64,000 nucleotides of DNA. Origin: Pseudomarimonas salicorniae. Lineage in GTDB: Bacteria; Pseudomonadota; Gammaproteobacteria; Xanthomonadales; Xanthomonadaceae. Both the position numbers and the translations under genes were made by a program. The first letter of the stretch is position 1. Each line of letters starts with the position of its first letter. Shown piece after piece: positions 25,915-35,430 of this stretch. The notes under the pieces were generated by a model that was not told the origin of the DNA, did no database searches, and saw only the letters and a program-made list of their open reading frames with translations. The stretch is taken from assembly GCF_023156535.1 (NCBI RefSeq), contig NZ_JALNMH010000004.1, positions 247,516 through 311,515 on the forward strand. The letters run 5' to 3'.

Positions 25915-28900
25915 TCAGCGGTCCTTGAAGGCGCTGGCGCGCAGGGTGATGGTGAACAACTGGCCGTTCGGATTGTCGAAACGCACCGTGGTCGGGGCGG
26001 TTGCCTCGCCCGCGGTCCAGCTCTCGCCGCCGATCTTGTTGACCAGCGAGAAGCGGGCCGGGGTGCCGCGGCCATCGCCACCGTTCTCGGCGTTCTTCAC
26101 CTTGATCGAGGCGTCGCCGTTGATCGAGACGATCTCGAACGCTGCCGGATTGAGGTAGGTCGTGGTCGAGGTATTGGTCAGCGACAGGTCGAGGATGAAC
26201 TCGCTGCCCGAGGACTGCGCGCTCACCACCCGGGCGCTGACCGAACCCTGGCCAAGGGTCACCGCGTCGCGGTAGTCGACGCGCAGGCCGGACAGGTTGC
26301 TCGGCGGTGCGGTGTAAGTGCAGATGGCGCCCGGGAAGTCGGAGACGATGCGGTACTCGTGCTGGCCTTCGGCGGCCCCGGTGATCGGATGGCTGGTCGC
26401 GGACGGGGCCAGGCTGGCGATGCGCTGCCAGGCGCCGCCGTCGATGCGACGCTCGATGTGGAAGGCGGTCTCGGCACCGGTGCCGTTCCAGCTCAGCTGG
26501 AAGTTGCCGTCGAAGTCGATCCGCTCGCCGTTGAGCGCGACGTACTCGCCCTGAACTGCTGCCAGCTCGGCGGGCGCGGCGCCTGCCCCCTGCGAGGTCG
26601 TCTCGACATCCAGGGTGAAGCTGGAATCGACTCCAAGGTAGTTCTCGATGCGGAACACGTAGGTGCCGCCGCCGGAGATGGCTGCATCGATGCTTTCCAC
26701 GCTACCGATGTTCCCGGAGGAGCCGATCTGGTTGCCGTTCGGATCGAGCAGGACCATGTCGAGGTCCGGGTAGGCGGCATTGGTCACCGAGTCGGCCTCG
26801 AGGCGACCGACCAGGCGGGTGCCGCCCGGGCCGACCTCGACCGGGATGTCGAGGAAGGTCTTGTCGGTACCCAGCACATCGGCCGCCTGCGAGGCGCCCG
26901 GGCCGATCACGCCATTGAACTGCTGGCTCTCGACCGTGACGCCGCCGGTTCCCGCGGCCGGGATCGAGGGCACACCGCGATAGTAGATCGGCATGCTGAG
27001 CGTCTCGCTGCCGTCGCTGCGCTCTGCGATTACGTACCACTGGAACTCGGCCAGGTCCTGGCCGGAGAAGGCGGCGCTGTCCAGCTGCAGGCTGAGGTTG
27101 AAGCTCGCCTCGCCGCCGGCCGGCACGTTGACCGTCGCCGGGGACACCTGGGCCTGCACGCCCGGCACCTCGAGGCCGCGGTTGTTGCGCACCGACAGCC
27201 GGTAGCTGCCGCCCTGGCCGCGGACGTCGCGGATCACCGCGGTCACGCCCTCATTGCTGACGCACTGGTTGGCCAGCGAGGGCACGTTGCCGAAGCTGTG
27301 GCTGCCGAGCAGGCGCGGCTGGTTGATGCCGTCTCCCTTGACGCCCATCAGGGCCTTGATCTTGGCCGCATCGAAGGCGTCGACCAGCCCGCCACCCTGC
27401 GAGTGGATGTCCTGGTTATGGGTGCCGTGGCTGTCCGGAATGCCACTGGCGTTGCGCATCGGCGTGGCGGCATTGATCAGTGCAGTGCGCACTTCAGCCG
27501 GACCGAATGAGGGATTCGCCTGGATGATCTGTGCGGCAATGCCGGCGACGTGGGGCGAGGCCATCGAGGTGCCGGAGACCGCGCCGTACATCGGGCCGTC
27601 CGAGGTGGCCGACAGCGCGCCGAGCACGCTGGCCGGCGGCAGGGCGGCGAGGATGTCCACGCCCGGCGCCGAGACATCCGGCTTGACCTGACCGAAGCCG
27701 GCCACCGGACCGCGCGAGCTGAAGCCCGCGACGTCGGCGCGGAAGTTGGCATTGCCTGATTCGAGACGGATGTTGAACGCGGACTGCGCGCCCTGGCCGG
27801 GGTTGGGGCCGAGCAGGGAAAGCAGGTAGTCGGCATCGGCCTGCTTGATGGTCGCGCCGGGAATCGACGAGGTCACCGCCGTGGCGTTTTCGGTCGCGGC
27901 GATCAGCAGCACGGCCGAGGCACCGGCCAGCACCGCATTGTTCATGGTCTCGGCGAACGCCCCGGAAGCACCGCCCGTGCGCACCAGGGCGATCTTGCCG
28001 GCGACGTTGGACGGCCAGTTGGCGACGGTGGTGCCGTTCTGCACGTAGACGAAGGGCTTGCTGATGCCAGAACCCGGGCTCGGCGTACCAGCCATCGGGA
28101 AGACGCGGATGTCCTGGCGGCCGCCGGGCGTCAGCACATCGGTGTTCCAGCCTACATCTGCGCCCGGGTCGGTCGTGGCCGCCACCGAGATGACGTGGAC
28201 ACCGGTGGAGGGCGAGCCGACGATGCCCGGGACGCTACCGGAGTTGCCTGCAGCGGCCACCACGACGCTACCCGCCAATGCGGCATTGCTGGCGGCGACC
28301 GCCGTTGCGTTGGTGGGGGTCCCGTTCGGCGAGCCCAGGCTCATGTTGATGACGTGGGCCTTGGGCTTGGCGAAGCCGGTCAGGGTGCGGTTGGAGACCG
28401 AGTCCTCGAGCGCCAGCATGATCGTCGCGCCAAGGCAGCCGGCGACGCCGGAAGCCGAGCCGACGGTGCTGCAGACCGAGTAGTTGTGCAGCTTGCTCTG
28501 CGGCGCGACGCCGTGGATGGCCTGGTCGTCGGCATTGCCGAAGATGTTGTCGGCGCCCCAGGCGTAACCAAGGTAACCGGCGGCGGTGGAGGCGACATGG
28601 GTGCCGTGGCCGAAGCCGTCCTCGAAGACCGGGTCACCCATCGGAATCTGATAGGTCACCTTGCGATTGACCGGCACCGCGGCGCTGTCGGCGAGCACGC
28701 CGAGGCGCGGCGGGGTCGGGTCGCCGCCGAACATCTCGTGCTGCCACTCGATGCCGGAATCGATCACCGAGATATTGATGCCCTGCCCCTCGAAGCCCTC
28801 GCGCACGTCGTCGAAGGGACCGGTCTCGGCGATGCCGCCGTAGAGCTCGGTGGAGCGTACGAAGCCGACGCTCTGCACCAGCTGGGTATAGTGCACCTGG

Positions 28901-29304
28901 TCGCGATGCACGGCCTTGACACCCGGCACCTCGCGCAGGCGATGCACCTCGTTGACCGGCACGTTCACCGCCATGCCGTTGAACACCATGGTGTAGCGGA
29001 ACTCCAGGTCGGCTGCCGGCTGGCCGGCGTAGTCATTGACCTGGAGGCGCTTGACCTCCGCGTTCACCCCGCTGGCGCGGACCCGGTCCAGCACCTCATC
29101 CTGTTTCGCCGAAAGCTGCTGGCGATAGCTTTCGATCGCGGCGTCGGTCAGCTGGTTGTGGCTGCGGGCGATCTCGACCGCGGCGGGATCACCCTCGAAC
29201 TCCAGGATGACCGTGGTGGTGGTGCTGGCCAGAGCCAGACCCGGAGCGGCCAGGGCTGCGGCGATGACCGCGGACAGCGTCTTCTTCGAAGTGCGAGCGT
29301 TCAC
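25915..29304 (-). CDS. Secreted S8 (subtilisin-like) serine peptidase with PA and C-terminal beta domains
   Basis: 1129 residues from a GTG preceded by GGAGGAGGA. A signal peptide (ending LALAS, about residue 27) is followed by an I9-like propeptide. The catalytic triad is Asp182 (SVIDSGIEW), His233 (GHGTHVAST) and Ser580 (SGTSMASPHVAG), with the oxyanion Asn354 (AAGNSG). A protease-associated insert (about 400-500) lies between His and Ser. The C-terminus holds a pre-peptidase PPC-like domain (AYPDLDMVLLDPNGNQIG), a fibronectin-like stretch and a module with NAENGGDGRG. This is an extracellular degradative protease, probably exported by Sec and the type II system. It shares modules with the next gene upstream. 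Confidence 0.92.
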   Translation of the reverse strand: MNARTSKKTLSAVIAAALAAPGLALASTTTTVILEFEGDPAAVEIARSHNQLTDAAIESYRQQLSAKQDEVLDRVRASGVNAEVKRLQVNDYAGQPAADLEFRYTMVFNGMAVNVPVNEVHRLREVPGVKAVHRDQVHYTQLVQSVGFVRSTELYGGIAETGPFDDVREGFEGQGINISVIDSGIEWQHEMFGGDPTPPRLGVLADSAAVPVNRKVTYQIPMGDPVFEDGFGHGTHVASTAAGYLGYAWGADNIFGNADDQAIHGVAPQSKLHNYSVCSTVGSASGVAGCLGATIMLALEDSVSNRTLTGFAKPKAHVINMSLGSPNGTPTNATAVAASNAALAGSVVVAAAGNSGSVPGIVGSPSTGVHVISVAATTDPGADVGWNTDVLTPGGRQDIRVFPMAGTPSPGSGISKPFVYVQNGTTVANWPSNVAGKIALVRTGGASGAFAETMNNAVLAGASAVLLIAATENATAVTSSIPGATIKQADADYLLSLLGPNPGQGAQSAFNIRLESGNANFRADVAGFSSRGPVAGFGQVKPDVSAPGVDILAALPPASVLGALSATSDGPMYGAVSGTSMASPHVAGIAAQIIQANPSFGPAEVRTALINAATPMRNASGIPDSHGTHNQDIHSQGGGLVDAFDAAKIKALMGVKGDGINQPRLLGSHSFGNVPSLANQCVSNEGVTAVIRDVRGQGGSYRLSVRNNRGLEVPGVQAQVSPATVNVPAGGEASFNLSLQLDSAAFSGQDLAEFQWYVIAERSDGSETLSMPIYYRGVPSIPAAGTGGVTVESQQFNGVIGPGASQAADVLGTDKTFLDIPVEVGPGGTRLVGRLEADSVTNAAYPDLDMVLLDPNGNQIGSSGNIGSVESIDAAISGGGTYVFRIENYLGVDSSFTLDVETTSQGAGAAPAELAAVQGEYVALNGERIDFDGNFQLSWNGTGAETAFHIERRIDGGAWQRIASLAPSATSHPITGAAEGQHEYRIVSDFPGAICTYTAPPSNLSGLRVDYRDAVTLGQGSVSARVVSAQSSGSEFILDLSLTNTSTTTYLNPAAFEIVSINGDASIKVKNAENGGDGRGTPARFSLVNKIGGESWTAGEATAPTTVRFDNPNGQLFTITLRASAFKDR

Positions 29305-29411
29305 GTGTTCCTCCTCCACGATGGGTGTGCCTGCGGCGGACGCCGCACGGGCAGTCGGTGGGTTCACCTTAGGAGCGCCTGAATCGGCGCCATACGGGGG
29401 ACTTCCCTCAT

Positions 29412-29432
29412 CCCGGCGGGGAAAGATCCCCC
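29412..29432 (-). promoter_or_regulatory. Shared upstream motif, site 1 (before the S8 peptidase)
   Basis: On the plus strand the site reads CCCGGC, GGGGAAA, GAT, CCCC. A near-identical arrangement lies upstream of the metalloprotease gene (32996-33017). It sits about 110 bases upstream of the S8 start. It could be an operator for a common regulator; that is an inference from two sites only. Confidence 0.35.
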
Positions 29433-29464
29433 TCGAATCCGGATCGCCGGGCGACCGCCGGCGT

Positions 29465-29493
29465 CCCCGCGGCGCGCCCCTCGCGCCGCGGGG
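29465..29493 (-). terminator. Strong hairpin downstream of the metalloprotease gene
   Basis: CCCCGCGGCGCG (29465-29476) and CGCGCCGCGGGG (29482-29493) form a perfect 12-bp stem with a 5-base loop, 20 bases beyond the minus-strand stop at 29514. No T-tract is present on either side, so it is called terminator-like. Confidence 0.5.
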
Positions 29494-29513
29494 TGTGGGT
29501 CATGCTTGCCCGC

Positions 29514-32500
29514 TCAGGGCAGGCGCAGGATCTGCCCGGTCAGCGGATTGACCTGGTACTCCACCTCGACGCCTTCGATCGGCAGCTGGCTTCCGGGACC
29601 GGTGCCGGCATCGGCCTGGTCGCTGACGATCTGGTCGAGGAACACCTCGTAGACGGTCGGCCCGTTGGCAAAGCCGATCACCCGCAGCCGGTAGGTTTCG
29701 CCCGGGGTCACCGCGGCGGTGAGGTTCTCGTCCGGCCCGAGGTTGCCCGAACTGGCCAGCTGGTTGCCTTCGGCGTCGAGCAGGGCGAAGTCGAGGTCGG
29801 GGTAGGCGCCGCCGGCTTCCGGCGAGGCGGTCAGCGTCGCCACCACGCCGACGGCGCTGTCGCGGGCGACGAATTCGATGTCGACATGATCGACGCCATC
29901 GACCAGGTTCAGCCCGGCGCTGCCAAGGGGCACCAATCCGGTGAAACGCTCGGTGTAGTGGAAGATGCGCGCGGCCTCGTTGGGCCCTGCGCTATCGACC
30001 GGATCCTGCTGGCCGCGCGCCGGGGAGACATCGAAGCGCGTGCTGGCGCGCACCCGGGCCTTGAAGGTGAACAGCCTGCCCTCCGGGTTGGAGAAAACGA
30101 GCCGCCGCGGCGCAGACAGCTCACCGGGGTCCAGCGACTGGTCGTAGGTGAACACCGCGGTGTCGCCCGGGCGCCCGGCGCCGCCGTTGTCGGCGTTGGC
30201 GACGCTGACCGAGGGCTCGCTGATCCGGCGGATCTCGAAGCGCAGCGGGGCGAACAGGGCGTCGCTGCCGTCGTTCCTCAGCTGCTGGTCGAAGCTGAAG
30301 CTCGCCCCGGTAAACGACAGGTTGCTGGCTCGGGTCGAGACCCGATCGCTGACGTTGCGCGTCTTCAGGCCCACCTTGGCATTGCCGCTGAGCTTGGAGA
30401 ATCCGACCTGGCCATCACTGCCGCGGCCGATCGCGCGCACCGCATACTCGTACTCGAGGCTGTCCAGCCCCTGCCCCGGGCCACGGCCCAGGCCCTGGCC
30501 GCGATCCGCGTAGCGGGTGCCGTCGAGCACGTATTCGACGTGGGTGTAGCCGTTGGTCCGCGCGTCGCCCTCGTAGTACTCGCGACCGGGCACGCCCTCG
30601 AAGAGTCGCCGCGGATCACCGCTGCGACGCTTGAGCACCTGGTAGCCGAGCACGCCCTCGACCGGCTGCCACTCGACCGCCACGGTCTCGGCATCGACCA
30701 CCCGGGCGGTGATCTTCTGCGGCACGGCCGGTGCACTGCGCTGCGCGGTGAACTCGCTGACCGCGGTCGAGACGGTCTGCCGTCCGCCCAGAGGCGCCGC
30801 AGAGTGCAGGCCGAGCTCGCGCGCGGCGAAGGCGCGCTCGATCAGCGCGGCATGCCGGCCTCGCGAGCCCGGGTTGGTCGGATCCGACGGATACAGCAGG
30901 GAGTCGGCGACCAGCATCGCGTCGCGCGAGCGGACCATGGTGTCCGGGCTGGAGGTGCCGAGCACGTACATGGCGCCGAGGAACAGGCGCTCCCAGACGT
31001 CCTTGCCCCGCGGAGCCAGCTGGGTGGGCTGGCCGCTGACCGGATCGGGCCGGCGGAACTGCGGTTCCGGGTACATGCGCAGCATGAACTCGCGGATATC
31101 CCACATCGCGCCCGCGTAGATCTCGCCGTCGCGGTGCTCCTCGAACTGGTTGTCACGGGTGCCGAGCTGGCTGTAGCGGATCTGGCTCTGCGCGCTGCGG
31201 ATGAACTGGTAGGACTCGGGATCACCACCGGCTTCGGCCACCGCCGCGAGCAGGCCGCAGGCGTTGACCGGATACGTGCCAAGGTCCGGCGTCTCGCCGA
31301 TGGTGTAGGCCCACAGGTCGGCCTGTCCCTCGTTCAGCGCCGGGCCTTCAGGGAAACCCTCGAAACCGGCGATCGGGGTGATCGTGGCATGCGTGCCCTC
31401 GTGCATGGGCACCGAGAAGTCGATGGCGAGGTTGTTGAGCAGGAAGCCATGGCCATAGGCGGTCGGGTTGACCACCACTTCCTGCCCACCGATCTCGGTA
31501 GCCACCGGGATGGCGAAGGCGTTGTCGAGGCCGAGCAGCTTGTCGAGGAACTGCGGGTCGGAGATGTCCTCCGGCGGCGCCAGCACGTTGGGGATGTGCA
31601 CCGTGCCGGTCAGCGGGGTCGACTCGTTCGGATAGCTGTCGGGGAAGGCGCCACTGCCGAAACCGCCGGTGCTGATCGCATCACCAGCCTTGTGCAGGTA
31701 GTCGAGGTATTCCAGCAGGCCGGTGATGTAGATGAACTGGCTGATGCCGTCCTGCTGCTGCGCCGGCTCCTTGAGGTGGTCGCGTTCGTCGGTGCGACCC
31801 TTGACCGGGGCCTCGTCCGCGTCGAAGAAATAGGTGCCGAGCGCGGCCTGGGCGAAGGGGATGCGGGTCGGCAGGGCGCTCTGGATGAAGGCGTGCTGGC
31901 CGGTCAGCACCCCTTCGACACCCGATGCGCGATTGCTCTGGTCGAACTTGCGCAGCAGGATCCGTGCCTGCCCCAGCGGCCGGCCGGTTTCGCCGCCGTT
32001 CGCGTCGAGCACGGCGCAGTCGCTGCGCAGTGCCGGCGTGATCGCCGGAAAGGTGGGAAAGTAGTCGGCGTACTGCTCGACCGGGGACTCCTGGTAGCGC
32101 ACCTGGTCGAGCCGCTCCAGCACCCGCCCGCTGCGGGCGTCGATGGCGTACTTGAACAGGCCGAAGGGATTGCGCGAGTACTGGTAGAAGCTCCAGACCA
32201 GGCGCGGCTGGGTGCCGTTCATCACCACACGCAGTTCCGGCTGCGGCTGCAGCAGCGGGCCGAGCTGGGACTCGATCGCGGCAAAGCCGGGCTCAAGGAC
32301 GGCCAGCGCCTCGCTCGGCAAGGTGCGCGCGGCGGAGCGCAGGTCAAGCGAGGCGGCGGAGACCGCGGCGGCCGCGCCGAGACCTGGCTGGGTATCCAAC
32401 GAGACCTGCGGGAACACCGGACCAAACACCGCGCGAATGCGGTTCTCGCCGTCCAGAACCATGCCGAGGCCGGCGCCCTCGATACGAATGCCATCGACGA

Positions 32501-32921
32501 CCTGGTCGAAGCGAAGCAGCTGGCCGCCCAATGCGGGCCGGCTGAGACGGGCGTTCGGGCGCAGCTGATCGACGCGCAGGCCACCGAACAGGTCGCCGTG
32601 GGCACGCACGAAATCGAGCGCCGCCTCCTCGGCCGTGCCTGGGTGCGGATCGCTGACGATGTGGATCAGGCTGTCGAGGGACCCCGACGCCGGATCGAAG
32701 CGCATCTCGGCCTCCGGCCAGCGCGCCTTCAGCGCCTCGGCCGCCTGCATCTGGGCTGCGGTTGGCGCCACCGGCGGAACCGCGTCGGTCAGCGCCTGCA
32801 GGTGGAAACTTCCCAGGCGCGGCGCCTGGTGCGCATGGCGCTCAAGCGCGGCAGCCGGGGGCAATGCCCCGAGGGCCGCCAGGGTGGCGGTGGCCAGTGC
32901 TGTCAGCAACGGACGCTTCAT
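29514..32921 (-). CDS. Secreted zinc metalloprotease, M36/fungalysin-like, with C-terminal beta domains
   Basis: 1135 residues from an ATG preceded by GGGGAG; signal peptide about residues 1-25. A propeptide of FTP type follows. The zinc site is His507-Glu508-x-x-His511 (VPMHEGTHATI) with the likely third ligand Glu531 in ALNEGQADLWAY, the spacing seen in gluzincins such as M36 and M4. Distal modules are a fibronectin-like stretch, a module with NADNGGAGRPG, and at the very end a PPC-like domain (AYPDLDFALLDAEGNQLA). The role is extracellular protein degradation. M36 is preferred over M4 on the prodomain and overall size, but this is not certain. Confidence 0.85.
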   Translation of the reverse strand: MKRPLLTALATATLAALGALPPAAALERHAHQAPRLGSFHLQALTDAVPPVAPTAAQMQAAEALKARWPEAEMRFDPASGSLDSLIHIVSDPHPGTAEEAALDFVRAHGDLFGGLRVDQLRPNARLSRPALGGQLLRFDQVVDGIRIEGAGLGMVLDGENRIRAVFGPVFPQVSLDTQPGLGAAAAVSAASLDLRSAARTLPSEALAVLEPGFAAIESQLGPLLQPQPELRVVMNGTQPRLVWSFYQYSRNPFGLFKYAIDARSGRVLERLDQVRYQESPVEQYADYFPTFPAITPALRSDCAVLDANGGETGRPLGQARILLRKFDQSNRASGVEGVLTGQHAFIQSALPTRIPFAQAALGTYFFDADEAPVKGRTDERDHLKEPAQQQDGISQFIYITGLLEYLDYLHKAGDAISTGGFGSGAFPDSYPNESTPLTGTVHIPNVLAPPEDISDPQFLDKLLGLDNAFAIPVATEIGGQEVVVNPTAYGHGFLLNNLAIDFSVPMHEGTHATITPIAGFEGFPEGPALNEGQADLWAYTIGETPDLGTYPVNACGLLAAVAEAGGDPESYQFIRSAQSQIRYSQLGTRDNQFEEHRDGEIYAGAMWDIREFMLRMYPEPQFRRPDPVSGQPTQLAPRGKDVWERLFLGAMYVLGTSSPDTMVRSRDAMLVADSLLYPSDPTNPGSRGRHAALIERAFAARELGLHSAAPLGGRQTVSTAVSEFTAQRSAPAVPQKITARVVDAETVAVEWQPVEGVLGYQVLKRRSGDPRRLFEGVPGREYYEGDARTNGYTHVEYVLDGTRYADRGQGLGRGPGQGLDSLEYEYAVRAIGRGSDGQVGFSKLSGNAKVGLKTRNVSDRVSTRASNLSFTGASFSFDQQLRNDGSDALFAPLRFEIRRISEPSVSVANADNGGAGRPGDTAVFTYDQSLDPGELSAPRRLVFSNPEGRLFTFKARVRASTRFDVSPARGQQDPVDSAGPNEAARIFHYTERFTGLVPLGSAGLNLVDGVDHVDIEFVARDSAVGVVATLTASPEAGGAYPDLDFALLDAEGNQLASSGNLGPDENLTAAVTPGETYRLRVIGFANGPTVYEVFLDQIVSDQADAGTGPGSQLPIEGVEVEYQVNPLTGQILRLP

Positions 32922-32995
32922 CACGGAACTCCCCAAGGTCGAGTACCCCGAGGATGGCCCCTGGCGCCTTGCGGCTGGACCCGGCATTTCGACTA

Positions 32996-33017
32996 CCCGG
33001 CAGCGGGGAAAACCCCC
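32996..33017 (-). promoter_or_regulatory. Shared upstream motif, site 2 (before the metalloprotease)
   Basis: On the plus strand the site reads CCCGGC, AGC, GGGGAAAA, CCCCC, matching the element upstream of the S8 peptidase apart from a 3-base insertion. It lies about 75-95 bases upstream of the metalloprotease start. Spacing and similarity suggest a common activator or repressor site; unproven. Confidence 0.35.
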
Positions 33018-33063
33018 ACGCAGCGCGCAGCCGACCCGGGTGCGCGCTGCGCCGCTAAGGCCG

Positions 33064-34242
33064 TTACAACCGGTTGGACAGGTCGCCCAGCGCGAACAGG
33101 CTTTCCACGTCGATGCCGCGCTGCAGGCCGATGACCTTGAAGCGCTCGCCCATCTCGCCGGGCAGCACCAGCTTGCGCGCCTCCTCGTTGCGCCGACGCT
33201 GCGCACGCTCGTCCGCGGCCGGCGCGGCCAGCTCCTGCTCCAGCCCATTGCCCAGCAGGAAGCTGGCCTGGGTACAGTAGCCGGCCAGCTCGAAGCCCGC
33301 CGCTACCCCGGCCTCGGCCACCGCGGTGAAGTCAACGAAGGCGCTGAGATCGGTCAGCCCGGGCAGGTGGAACGGTTCGTTATGGGCGCGATGACGATAG
33401 TGGCAGACCAGGGTGCCGTCGCGGCGTTCGCCCAGGTAGTACTCACGGCGCGGGTAGCCATAGTCGACGAACAGGGCCAGCCCGTCGCGCATCGGGCCCA
33501 CCACGGCGCGCAGCCACCAGGGCAGCTGGACCAGGGCTTCGGAGCGGTAGCCGCGTGGTAGCGGGGCATCGAGCCGCGATTCGATATTGCGTACGGCTTC
33601 GATCAGCATGTTGTCCGCGGGCCGGGTGACGATCCGGAAGGCGCCCTGCTCATCGAGCGCCACGCCCTCTTCCTCGGGGCCGTCCTCGCCGATCACGAAG
33701 CGCGTGGTCGGCAGCGCGTCCAGCACCTCGTTGGCGAACAGCACGCCGGACCAGGCCTCCGCCGGCGGGCCGTCCAGCCACTCAAGCCGTTGGAACAGGG
33801 CCGGGCTCAGCCGGGCCTTGAGGCGCTCACGCTGGCGCTGCCTGAGGTCGGCGCTGGGTTCGAGAATGCGATAGCGGCGAGGCAGCGAGCCGGTGGCCTC
33901 CCAGTGCTGGAGCAGGACCTCGGCCAGCGAACCGCTGCCGCCGCCCAGCTCCACCCATTCCGGCGTATCGAGCCCGGCGAAGGCCCGGGATGCGGCGTTG
34001 CCGATACAGCGGCCGAACAGCGGCCCCAGCTCGGGCGAGGTGATGAAATCGCCGGCCTCGCCGAACTTGGTCGCGCCAGCGCTGTAGTAGCCCAGCCCCG
34101 GCGCGTAGAGGGCCAGCTCCATGAAGCGCGAGAACGGGATGTAGCCGCCCTCCTCGCGGATATGGCCGGCGATCCCCGCGCGCAGCCGCTCGCTGTGCGC
34201 CAGGGCCTCGTCGGAAGGCGGCGGCAGGTCGAGCGGAATCAC
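33064..34242 (-). CDS. MidA/NDUFAF7-type SAM-dependent methyltransferase
   Basis: 392 residues from a GTG. The DUF185 signature is clear: the N-terminal GYIPFSRFMELALYAPGLGY, FGEAGDFITSPELGPLFGRC around residues 60-80, the SAM-binding ELGGGSGSLAEVLLQ, and FANEVLDALP. Human NDUFAF7 methylates an arginine of complex I subunit NDUFS2; bacterial members presumably methylate a protein arginine, but targets are unknown. It shares the intergenic region with the divergent SDR gene. There is no sign of truncation. Confidence 0.9.
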   Translation of the reverse strand: MIPLDLPPPSDEALAHSERLRAGIAGHIREEGGYIPFSRFMELALYAPGLGYYSAGATKFGEAGDFITSPELGPLFGRCIGNAASRAFAGLDTPEWVELGGGSGSLAEVLLQHWEATGSLPRRYRILEPSADLRQRQRERLKARLSPALFQRLEWLDGPPAEAWSGVLFANEVLDALPTTRFVIGEDGPEEEGVALDEQGAFRIVTRPADNMLIEAVRNIESRLDAPLPRGYRSEALVQLPWWLRAVVGPMRDGLALFVDYGYPRREYYLGERRDGTLVCHYRHRAHNEPFHLPGLTDLSAFVDFTAVAEAGVAAGFELAGYCTQASFLLGNGLEQELAAPAADERAQRRRNEEARKLVLPGEMGERFKVIGLQRGIDVESLFALGDLSNRL

Positions 34243-34355
34243 CGGGAGGTGCCCTGACGGGGGGGCTGCGATAGGTGCTTCATCTCCGGTCTCCGATGCG
34301 CGGCGTCAACGCCTTCCCTGCTAACTTGCCGCACAGCTTAGCAACTGGATCACCC

Positions 34356-35096
34356 ATGGCCGCTGATCGACCCGTCGCCCTCATCACCGGTGCCGCCCGC
34401 CGGGTCGGCGCCCGCATTGCCCGCCTGCTGCACGCCCGCGGCTTCGACCTCGCCCTGCACCACCGCAACTCGAGCGAGGACATGGCCGCCCTGGTCGCCG
34501 ATCTCGAGGCCGGTCGCGCGGACAGCTGCCTGGTGCTGCAGGCCGAACTGGGCGAGTTCGATCGCCTTCCCGAGCTGGTTGCCCACACGCTGGGCCGCTT
34601 CGGCCGCCTGGACGCCCTGGTCAACAACGCCTCGGCGTTCTACCCCACGCCGGTGGGCGGAATCACCCCGCAGCACTGGGACGAACTGTTCGCTTCCAAC
34701 GCCCGCGCCCCGCTGTTTCTCTCCCAGGCCGCCGCGCCGCACCTGCAGTCGACCGGGGGCGCCATCGTCAACCTGGTCGACATCTACGCCGAACGCCCGC
34801 TGGCCCGGCACCCGGTCTACTGCATGGCCAAGGCGGCCCTGCTGGCGATGACCCGCTCCCTGGCCATCGAACTTGGCCCGGAAGTCCGGGTCAATGCCGT
34901 CGCCCCCGGCGCGGTGATGTGGCCGGAGTCGGGCAAGGCCTACACCGACCAGCAGAAGCTGATCGACGCCACCGCGCTCAAGCGCGTCGGCAGCCCCGAC
35001 GACGTCGCCGAGGCCGTCCGCTGGCTGATCCAGGACGGCCGCTACTGCACCGGCGAGGTCATCCGCGTCGACGGTGGACGCAGCCTGCAGATCTAG
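34356..35096 (+). CDS. Short-chain dehydrogenase, pteridine reductase-like
   Basis: 246 residues. The classical SDR fold: ITGAARRVGARIARLLHARG at residues 10-29, where TGxxxRxG with an extra Arg is typical of pteridine reductases (PTR1/FolM); the NNAS motif; the catalytic Tyr-Lys pair in YCMAKAALLAMTRSLAIELG; and a C-terminal VDGGRSLQI. It would use NADPH to reduce dihydropterin or dihydrofolate, but a generic oxidoreductase role is possible. The ATG at 34356 starts the Rossmann fold; the frame extends upstream to 34275 without a supporting ribosome site. Confidence 0.82.
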   Translation: MAADRPVALITGAARRVGARIARLLHARGFDLALHHRNSSEDMAALVADLEAGRADSCLVLQAELGEFDRLPELVAHTLGRFGRLDALVNNASAFYPTPVGGITPQHWDELFASNARAPLFLSQAAAPHLQSTGGAIVNLVDIYAERPLARHPVYCMAKAALLAMTRSLAIELGPEVRVNAVAPGAVMWPESGKAYTDQQKLIDATALKRVGSPDDVAEAVRWLIQDGRYCTGEVIRVDGGRSLQI

Positions 35097-35430
35097 GCCC
35101 GTTCATCCAGATCTTCCCTGACAGCCACGAGAGCGGGGATTCCTTGCCCTTGGCGCTGGCTTCGAATCCGGCCGCGTCGGTGAAGCGCGCCGAATCGCTC
35201 CGGCGCATCCGCTATTGCTCGCCGCCAGACAAAGCCGCGATGGATCGCCCCACCGACGCAGCGGCCCGCCAGCCCCCTGCGCCACCGGACAAGAGCGAGG
35301 TCAAGAAGCGGGCCCCCTGAACCGGCATCTTCTCCGGGGTGGTGGCAACGCCCCGGGCGAAGCAGGGGATAGCAATCAGCAGCTGGGTAACCGGCCGGAA
35401 CCGCCCAGGAGCGCGCGTTCGCAGAGGCAA
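35097..35430. other. Gene-free stretch with no recognised content
   Basis: Between the SDR stop and repeat copy 4. Short open frames exist on both strands, but none has a ribosome site, a familiar motif or a plausible start. It may be a decayed gene; nothing more can be supported. Confidence 0.4.

Noticed and set aside
29493..33134. 1213-codon plus-strand open frame opposite the metalloprotease
   Set aside because: Antisense shadow of a gene with a zinc site and signal peptide; the translation is compositionally biased.
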